Positions 21,218 through 27,945 of a DNA stretch of 64,000 nucleotides are shown piece by piece. The position numbers and the translations under genes were made by a program. Every line of letters starts with the position of its first letter. Positions within the stretch are counted from its first letter, which is position 1. The stretch is from positions 6,765,501 through 6,829,500 of the forward strand of contig NC_088101.1 in NCBI RefSeq assembly GCF_036370855.1, written 5' to 3'. Under the pieces are notes generated by a model that was not told the origin of the DNA, did no database searches, and saw nothing but the letters and a program-made list of their open reading frames with translations. This DNA comes from Dromaius novaehollandiae. Lineage: Eukaryota; Chordata; Aves; Casuariiformes; Dromaiidae.

Positions 21218-23809
21218 TTAATTCACCTGACTCTCTGCTTCCTGTCTTGTCCTTGCCCTGAGGTCTGGGCGTACCCACTTCATAGGGACCCATCTTACCA
21301 TTTCTCCCTGCCTGACCGCTGCATACCCTCGTCCTTGGGTTACCAGCTGCCACCCCTCTTCCCATTCCCCTTTTTCCGGGATTCGAACCTTTACGTCTGG
21401 TCCCTCGTGCATCGCTCGGACCACCCAATGCTTTTCCGCTGGCGTCTTGTTCTCCTCCCCCCTGATGAACTGATTCAGACCGAATAAGGCGCGCATAATT
21501 ATTTCTGATTGTTTGTGCACGGGGATTCTTTGTGTATATCCCTCCCCCTCCCCAAGAATCTCGATCCTTTGCTTTAAAGTGCAGTTTGCTCGCTCGACAA
21601 TGGCTTGACCTGTGCTATTATAGGCAATACCGTGCACTAGCTTAATTCCCCACCGTACGGCCCATTCTCTCGTGCTTTGCGCTGTGAAACACGTGCCGTT
21701 GTCTGTTTTAATAGTTTCTGGGGCACCCAGCCAGGCCATTGCCGTGTGCCAATGCAACTGTGCCGCCCGCGCTGTGACTCGTTTATGTTGGGTCGCAACG
21801 ATGATACCGCTGTGTGTGTCCACTGTGACAGCCAGCCAGGGCCGTGGTCGAAGTCGCTGGCACATTGTGAAGTCCGTTTGCCATATTTGGTTTCCTTTCA
21901 GCCCCCTGGGGTTGATGCCGGCACCCCACAGGGGGGTTTTTTGGCAATACGGGCAAGCCGCAACCACTTCACGAGCCGTGGTGAGGGGGATGTTGCAGCT
22001 TTTTGCCAGTGCTTTTGCACCAACATGGAGAAGGTCGTGCACCTGCCTTGCTTCTGCGACTGTCCACACACCTTTGGCCGCTTGATCGGCTTTATTGTTG
22101 CCTTCTTGGTACACTCCTTGGATTGCCTCATGACTCCGAACATGAATAACAGAGGCAGTGGCCCGCCGTTGTTGTAGGGCTTCTTCTAGCATTAGCGCAA
22201 TGGGCGATCCGGCCCATCCGGGATATGACATGTTGTGTAACAATTTAAAGACGAACATGGAGTCTGTCACTACATTCAAATGCTCTTCTGGCCACATTTG
22301 TAATGCCTGCGCCACAGCTCGGGCCTCTAGATGCTGTACGCTACTGTCCGGCTCGCTGATCTTCACTCGGTGCCATTGGGCCTTTTGATCTTGCCACACA
22401 ACAACCGCTGCCCTGGTCACCGATGACGCGTCGGTGAACACTGTGCGCCCTGGTGCAGGTCGCTGTAGCACTCGGGCTTTCAGATGGGGCCGAAGGACGG
22501 TGAGGTGTGTATACATCTCCAGCACAGGTGATAATCTGATTGTTCCTGGGAATCCTTCTAAAGCTATTGCTATACTATCTTGTTTCTGGACCACGCTGTC
22601 CCATTGATTCCTTTTTACCGGCAGGTAAATGGACTCAGGCTCCTTCGCGAAGTGCCGAACGGTGGCGGTTCGTCCCTTCTGTATCATCTGTGCCAACGCT
22701 GTTACGATTGTGACGTATGCCGTACTTATTTGGTTTGACACTATCCACCATACGACTTCCGGACGCTCCGGTGTCCCTTGTCCTAGAACGCCTATGGCTC
22801 CTGTTCTTGTAACTGCCACGTACAGATTGATTGGTCTGGCCGGGTCGTATCTCGTTACTCCGCCCTTTGCCATGAGATCTTCTATTTTTCGGAGGGCTTC
22901 TAACGCGTTCGGTGTCATCTGCCTCGGTTCCCATGGTTTGTGGCCCTTGAGCAACTCGAACAGTGGCTCCATCCACTCCTTGGGAATACCTATCAGCCCT
23001 CGCAGCCATTGGAGAGCTCCAACCAATTGCTGTACATCATGCAACGTCCGTATCTCTCTATTGAGCTTTATCGGCTGTGGGACCACAGCTCTGGGGAGGA
23101 TGGTGGTTCCCAGATAGTCGACAGATTCTCCCCTTTGCGTTTTCGCTTTCTGGACGTACAATCCCGCTTCATTTAGGCAGTTAATTACTGCCTGTTCTGC
23201 CTGATCGGTTTCTTGCTGGGTCTCTGCAGCTATTAGGAGGTCGTCCATGTAATGGATGATAAGCGCGCGCGGGAACTGCGCCCTTACCGGCTGCAATACC
23301 TTAGCTACTGCCGCCTGACAAATCGTAGGTGAATTTTTCATGCCCTGCGGGAGGACTGTCCATTGATATCGCGCTGCTGGCTCCTGCAGATTCTCTGAGG
23401 GCAGTGTGAAGGCAAATCGAGCTTTGTCCTGAGGGGCTAATGGTATAGAGAAAAAGCAATCTTGGATATCCATCACCACCACTGGCCAATTCTTTGGTAT
23501 TGCTGATGGTAGTGGCAACCCCGGCTGGAGGGCACCCATCGCTTCCATCTGCTGATTTACCGCTCGTAGGTCGTGCAGTAATCGAAATTTAGACTTGTCC
23601 TTTTTGTGTATCACAAATATAGGAGTGTTCCAGGGACTGTGGCTTTCCTCCAGGTGTCCCTGCTCTAATTCTCTACTTACTATTTGTCAGGCAGCCGCCA
23701 ATTTGTCCGCTGTCAATGGCCACTGCTCTACCCACACAGGCTCATTGGAGCACCATGTCAGCGGGACAGCGAAATGAGCCCCGAGGAGGTAGGCAGTGGC
23801 CCTTACCCT
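21218..23809 (-). pseudogene. pol: pol, provirus B (RT-RNase H-integrase)
   Basis: Polymerase polyprotein of an alpharetrovirus-like ERV, expressed by -1 frameshifting at AAATTTA (23809-23815). A short N-terminal stretch (residues like FAVPLTW and VWVEQWP) is followed by TGA at 23687-23689, then 798 open residues. Counting from 23614 as residue 1: RT catalytic Asp at about 49 (MDIQD) and YMDD 122-125; RNase H acidic residues D395, E430, D451, D510; integrase zinc residues H526, H530, C554, C557; catalytic D581, D638, E674 (DD35E spacing); C-terminal GRGYAAV...VRWVP domain. All motifs are intact, so the only visible lesion is the TGA, shared by every copy. The listed start is the frameshift point. 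Confidence 0.88.
23687..23689 (-). other. In-frame TGA near the start of pol (shared by all copies)
   Basis: Lies between KLAAA and QIVSREL in the pol frame. Equivalent stops are at 7912-7914, 13171-13173, 18429-18431 and 62812-62814. Presence in all five copies shows that it predates their separation. Confidence 0.85.
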
Positions 23810-24348
23810 AAATTTGTCAGGTGAAAGCCGCTTTGCAATAAGGCATCTCGCCCTAATAATGGTTCCCCTATGGCAGTTATGTACGGCCGCACACGGATGA
23901 TCTGAGCAGGCCTATCCGGGTCCTCCAATACAATTGTGATATCGGTTTCAGAAATCATAGCCTCCGCCCTGCCTCCCACTCCATCTAACGAGCTTGCCAC
24001 TTTTGCTGGCCAACTCGATGGCCACAACCACGAGGGTACACATGTAACATCTGCCCCCGTATCTAGCATCATTATTAAGGGGATGCTAGGAGGACCCGCC
24101 CCTGGTGGGCCTATCAGATGCGCTTTCACTCGGGGTCTCTTCTCACACCCTAAGACCAGGGCCACGCGGGGTTTCCCTTCGGAGTTTGGTCGCTGGAGCT
24201 GTCCATCAGCGGTGTGTTGTTGTTGACAGGGGCTACTTGAGGCCGGCTCACCGGGGAGGGGTGGCCCCCTAGTTGCCCTCCCCGCTTCTCGTTTCCCGAC
24301 CGCCGACAATCTCGTGCTCTGTGTCCTGGTTTTCCACAGGCCCAGCAT
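23803..24348 (-). CDS. pro: pro (aspartic protease), provirus B
   Basis: 181-residue frame. The N-terminal ~55 residues overlap gag and are linker. The retropepsin follows, with active-site Asp96 in LDTGAD and GRD at 166-168, ending TNLG. Retropepsins act as dimers to cut Gag and Gag-Pol. In avian leukosis-type viruses protease is in the gag frame, whereas here it is -1 to gag and pol is -1 to pro. The frame is intact, but translation depends on frameshifting from a gag that is itself interrupted. Confidence 0.84.
   Translation of the reverse strand: MLGLWKTRTQSTRLSAVGKREAGRATRGPPLPGEPASSSPCQQQHTADGQLQRPNSEGKPRVALVLGCEKRPRVKAHLIGPPGAGPPSIPLIMMLDTGADVTCVPSWLWPSSWPAKVASSLDGVGGRAEAMISETDITIVLEDPDRPAQIIRVRPYITAIGEPLLGRDALLQSGFHLTNLG
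23809..23815 (-). promoter_or_regulatory. pro-pol -1 slippery heptamer AAATTTA
   Basis: Read in register as A AAT TTA, followed by GGG and the pro stop TAA (23803-23805). The same heptamer serves gag-pol frameshifting in the avian sarcoma/leukosis group. Equivalents: 8034-8040, 13293-13299, 18551-18557, 62934-62940. A downstream stem or pseudoknot was not modelled. Confidence 0.8.
24171..24177 (-). promoter_or_regulatory. gag-pro slippery heptamer GGGAAAC (downstream candidate)
   Basis: In the gag frame as G GGA AAC, shortly before the gag stop (24150-24152). A -1 shift here enters the protease frame. Equivalents: 8396-8402, 13655-13661, 18913-18919, 63296-63302. Confidence 0.65.
24291..24297 (-). 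promoter_or_regulatory. gag-pro slippery heptamer GGGAAAC (upstream candidate)
   Basis: A second in-register G GGA AAC, just after the second zinc knuckle (Ser-Gly-Asn codons). GGGAAAC is a known gag-pro frameshift heptamer in betaretroviruses. Equivalents: 8516-8522, 13775-13781, 19033-19039, 63416-63422. Which of the two sites is used cannot be told from sequence. Confidence 0.6.
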
Positions 24349-25557
24349 GTAAGGCTCCCCATACCCCTTGTTGGGCGCGCGTAACTTCCCTTATTCGTGC
24401 ACTGTGCTCTCAAATGGCCCATTCGCCCGCAGCCAAAGCATGGGCCTCCCTTTGGACCTCCTCTAGCTCTAACCTCCGGCATTGCCATAACTGCTGCAGC
24501 AATCTGTAGGGCTGTGGTCTTGTCCCGGTGTTCTAATACGTACTTGATCGTCTGCCCTAGACTTGCTCCCTTAGGCGCTGTTCTTAGGATTTCTTTTGTC
24601 AACTCGTTGCCCTGTTGTTTGATACATTCCAACATCACCGCTCCTTTTGCAGCGTCTGGTAAAGATGCAAGTTCTACTGCTGCCTGTAGCCTGTCACAAA
24701 ACTTGTCAAACGGCTCTCCCACTCTCTGCTTCACAGTCGTCCATGGCTCTGCCTGCTGCACCAGTGGCCCAATATCATCAAAGGCCTTTCGAGATGCTTC
24801 TGTTGTCACCAGTATCTCCCGAGGTCTCAGGCCCGCTGCCTGCTGCTGGGGTGTAGCCATGGCCGCATCATTTCCTCTTAACCGCGCTAGGGTGGATTGG
24901 CCCAGTGGGTTCTGCGGGTCTGCCTGTGCGGCCATCAACGCCTGCTGCAGACGCGAGGTCCACGCTTCTTTCCACATAAGGACCATCGTGGGCGATAAGA
25001 CCAGTCGCGCGAGGGCGCGACAATCCCACGGTATTAGGCCTCCCGCGTGCGCCGCGTCCAGCAGCGTCTGTGTCACCGGGTGTCGCAGGCCCTGTTCTTG
25101 CACTGCTTTCAATAGCTGTTGTACCGTCTTTGGGTCGAGGGGCATCCATTCCACTGCCCCCCCCCCCCGGGGCAACTCGTACTGGGAAGGCCCCTATTGG
25201 CGCACGAAACTTGAGGCCACTCAGGGCACATTCTGTCGCTATCAGTTTCCAGTCTGTTAGGGGAATTTCTTTTCCCCCTCCCGCTTGGGTGAAACCTGCT
25301 GTCTCTGATGGCCCTCTTTGTTTAGCTGTTGCCTCTGATAGCCCTCTTTGTTTAGCTGTTGCCTCTAATAGCCCTCTTTGTTTAGCTATTTCTTCTTCCA
25401 GAGCTGTAAGCAGCATAAACATCTGCTCCATATCTCTTGTAACTTTCCTCCCTTTTTTTTCCTCCCGCCTCTGACTGCGCGGGGAGCTCCGCCCTAGTTG
25501 CTGCATCTTCGTTGTTATTCCTTCTAAGGAGTCAGAGTCTGTACCTGAGTCTTCAGT

Positions 25558-25563
25558 CTCCTC
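25558..25563. other. Unoccupied target site of the nested insertion, in B gag
   Basis: B's gag reads cagt-CTCCTC-ctcccgc without interruption. In A the same site is split: cagt-CTCCTC next to the 3' LTR and CTCCTC-ctcccgc next to LTR5. This gives an internal empty-site control. Confidence 0.88.
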
Positions 25564-26442
25564 CTCCCGCAATGCTGGTCGACGCCCACTCCTCTCTCGG
25601 CCAGCGCCATCTTTTCCCGGGTGCGGCACCCTCGGTTTTTCCCCTGCTTCTGGTCTTTCCCCTGCTTCTTCTCTTCTTTCGTCCTCCCACTGCACCCGAA
25701 TCATGGTCCCCGGTAGCCAGTCTCGGGGATCATCCACTATAATCGGTTTTTCCTTTTCTTCTGCCTCCTCCACTTTCACCTTGCTTTCTTTTCCTCTACC
25801 CGCCTCTGGCTTTTTCATATCTCGGTCTCCACAAAGGTCTCCTGGTTCTCCTAGTTCTCCCCCTTCCATCGCCCTCATTTCTTTCCACGGATACCGCGGC
25901 GGAGGCGGAGAAGAGGGCGTTATTGGGTAAGCCTCTGGAGTTTTTGCCTCCCCCTCTCCCCGCTCTGGTTCTTGATTAACCGCCTCCTCCTTTATGTCTG
26001 TTTCCACACTCTCCGTTTTCACTTCATCCCCTACTATCGCCTCTTCCTCTATCGCCTCCGTTCGCTCCTCTGCGTTCGCTGCTGTCTGTGTTGCCATTTC
26101 CGCGGACATGTGTAGCGCCGCGCGGGCAGCCTGCCAGGTCTCAAGCTCCTCCCTAGTCCTTTCTAAAATGATCGTTATATCTCCCCACGTCTTAAGCTCT
26201 GCGGCCTTCTTAGTGGCCATAGCTCTCTGAGCAAGTGCTCGAGTGCACTTCTCCCAGTTAGAAGGGGAAAAAATGTCCCCTGGTCTAACTATCGCTCCAT
26301 CTTTCAGGAGCCGCCCGACGCAGTTCGCAACTGCATTCGCTCTCATAGAGAGCACCCATTCCCGGGCACCCACGCGTACAACCTTAAGTACCGCGTCCAT
26401 GATCCGGATCCTCTCGACCGCCTGCGGTCCGCCGTCTCAGCT

Positions 26443-26460
26443 ATCACGTCGGGGTCACCA
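26443..26460 (-). promoter_or_regulatory. Primer binding site of provirus B (tRNA-Trp)
   Basis: On the - strand, TGGTGACCCCGACGTGAT starts 2 nt after LTR5. It matches the tRNA-Trp primer site used by the avian sarcoma/leukosis group. Confidence 0.9.
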
Positions 26461-26462
26461 CT

Positions 26463-26692
26463 TGTTGCCTTCTGATGCGACAATCTCCCGTTCGCCTGAG
26501 ACGGCACGGAGGCTCCCCCAGCCTCCGGGCCAATGAGCACTGACACCAATATGAGGATGCTGCAAATGGCGTTTATTGTACGCATGTATTTGCTTATATA
26601 CCTACAAGCATACTGCTATCTCTACGTCATATCCTTCCTCTTCCTTCCTCTTTCCGTGCCATCGTGAGATCTTCCGATCGCCGTTCCCTACA
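26463..26692 (-). repeat. LTR5 (5' LTR of provirus B)
   Basis: 230 bp, followed on the - strand by CT and the PBS. Its U3 end abuts CTCCTC of A gag (26693) rather than a PPT, as expected for a 5' LTR in a new site. Differences from LTR4: TGTTGCC against TGTCGCC at the U5 end, and CATCGTGAG against CATCGCGAG. Confidence 0.93.
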
Positions 26693-26698
26693 CTCCTC
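26693..26698. repeat. Inner 6-bp target duplication (B into A gag), right copy
   Basis: CTCCTC between LTR5 and the separated 5' gag of provirus A. The partner copies lie at 9784-9789, 15042-15047 and 20300-20305. Confidence 0.88.
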
Positions 26699-27535
26699 CT
26701 CCCGCAATGCTGGTCGACGCCCACTCCTCTCTCGGCCAGCGCCATCTTTTCCCGGGTGCGGCACCCTCGGTCTTTCCCCTGCTTCTGGTCTTTCCCCTGC
26801 TTCTTCTCTTCTTTCGTCCTCCCACTGCACCCGAATCATGGCCCCCGGTAGCCAGTCTCGGGGATCATCCACTATAATCGGTCTTTCCTTTTCTTCTGCC
26901 TCCTCCACTTTCACCTTGCTTTCTTTTCCTCTACCCGCCTCTGGCTTTTTCATATCTCGGTCTCCACAAAGGTCTCCTGGTTCTCCTAGTTCTCCCCCTT
27001 CCATCGCCCTCATCTCTTTCCACGGATACCGCGGCGGAGGCGGAGAAGAGGGCGTTATTGGGTAAGCCTCTGGAGTTTTTGCCTCCCCCTCTCCCCGCTC
27101 TGGTTCTTGATTAACCGCCTCCTCCTTTATGTCTGTTTCCACACTCTCCGTTTTCACTTCATCCCCTACTATCGCCTCTCCCTCTATCGCCTCCGTTCAC
27201 TCCTCTGCGTTCGCTGCTGTCTGTGTTGCCATTTCCGCGGACATGTGTAGCGCCGCGCGGGCAGCCTGCCAGGTCTCAAGCTCCTCCCTAGTCCTTTCTA
27301 AAATGATCGTTATATCTCCCCACGTCTTAAGCTCTGCAGCCTTCTTAGTGGCCATAGCTCTCTGAGCAAGTGCTCGAGTGCACTTCTCCCAGTTAGAAGG
27401 GGAAAAAATGTCCCCTGGTCTAACTATCGCTCCATCTTTCAGGAGCCACCCGACGCAGTTCGCTACTGCATCCGCTCTCATAGAGAGCCCCCATTCCCGG
27501 GCACCCACGCGTACAACCTTAACTACCGCGTCCAT
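26693..27535 (-). pseudogene. gag: gag 5' fragment of provirus A
   Basis: Starts MDAVVKVVRVGAREW at 27535 and parallels the first ~280 residues of B's gag (matrix-like region, acidic linker, PPRY). It ends exactly at the CTCCTC where B inserted. A TGA at 27197-27199 replaces an Arg CGA of the B copy, a CpG-type transition that fits the greater age of A. Confidence 0.87.
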
Positions 27536-27577
27536 GATCCGGATCCTCTCGACCGCCTGCGGTCCGCCGTCTCAGCT

Positions 27578-27595
27578 ATCACGTCGGGGTCACCA
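27578..27595 (-). promoter_or_regulatory. Primer binding site of provirus A (tRNA-Trp)
   Basis: Same 18-nt site as in B, again 2 nt from the LTR (LTR6). Only A and B have a PBS in the array; units 1-3 have none. Confidence 0.9.
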
Positions 27596-27597
27596 CT

Positions 27598-27827
27598 TGT
27601 TGCCTTCTGATGCGACACTCTCCCGTTCGCCTGAGACGGCACGGAGGCTCCCCCAGCCTCCGGGCCAATGAGCACTGACACCAATATGAGGATGCTGCAA
27701 ATGGCGTTTATTGTACGCATGTATTCGCTTATATACCTACAAGCATACTGCTATCTCTACGTCATATCCTTCCTCTTCCTTCCTCTTTCTGTGCCATCGC
27801 GAGATCTTCCGATCGCCGTTCCCTACA
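27598..27827 (-). repeat. LTR6 (5' LTR of provirus A)
   Basis: 230-bp LTR bounding the array on the right, followed by the outer CCCTTC duplication. It has private changes (acactctc for acaatctc, tattcgc for tatttgc, tttctg for tttccg) relative to the other array LTRs. Confidence 0.93.
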
Positions 27828-27833
27828 CCCTTC
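27828..27833. repeat. 6-bp target-site duplication of provirus A, right copy
   Basis: CCCTTC directly follows LTR6 and matches 4495-4500. The pair shows that the whole 4501-27827 block grew from one integration event in the MROH intron. Confidence 0.9.
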
Positions 27834-27945
27834 TCTGCCGGCCTCTCTGGGGATCCCTCAGCAGCACGCGCTGCGCTCTGCCCCCTCCGGCCGAGCTGGG
27901 CGTCTCCGAGCGCGGCCCAACGCCCGTCCTTCTCCCCGCTCTCAG

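Larger units (their letters stand above)
24150..26400 (-). pseudogene. gag: gag, provirus B (full length but frame-broken)
   Basis: Structural polyprotein in two frames. The upstream frame starts MDAVLKVVRV at 26400, with no N-terminal Gly for myristoylation, as in avian leukosis-type matrix. It has a matrix-like region to about residue 110, an acidic Glu-rich linker, a late-domain-like PPRY at 167-170, a Lys/Glu-rich part, three 10-residue repeats (KQRGLLEATA and variants, 340-369), then a Gly run at about 411-415 from the C12 homopolymer (25157-25168). There the frame departs from the capsid frame (25175-24150, 341 residues), which has a major homology region (GEPFDKFCDRL), zinc knuckles C246-C249-H254-C259 and C277-C280-H285-C290, and ends NPAWPWS. 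The homopolymer break may be real or a base-calling error. Confidence 0.87.
20306..26692 (-). mobile_element. Provirus B (nested, structurally most complete ERV copy)
   Basis: 6,387 bp from LTR5 to LTR4 with PBS, whole gag region, pro, pol, short env and PPT. It sits in the gag gene of provirus A, with CTCCTC on both sides (26693-26698, and 20300-20305 in the present array). Its own gag retains the unoccupied target at 25558-25563. It is short for an alpharetroviral genome because most of env is gone. Confidence 0.92.
4501..27827 (-). mobile_element. ERV array: provirus A with nested provirus B and tandem units
   Basis: Alpharetrovirus-like endogenous retrovirus array on the - strand inside the MROH intron whose donor is at 4484 and acceptor ends at 27945. 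Order in viral 5'-to-3' sense: LTR6, PBS and 5' gag of A, LTR5, full internal region of B, LTR4, unit, LTR3, unit, LTR2, unit (A's own 3' part), LTR1. Outer duplications (CCCTTC) flank the block and inner duplications (CTCCTC) flank the B insertion in gag. Without the array the intron would be only about 130 bp. Proteins resemble the avian leukosis group in matrix, capsid, RT and integrase, but the pro reading frame differs (see pro entries). Confidence 0.92.

Noticed and set aside
20306..26692. LTR5 and LTR4 as independent solo LTRs in one long provirus
   Set aside because: A complete PBS-gag-pol-env-PPT region lies between them and CTCCTC flanks the pair, so they are the two ends of one provirus.
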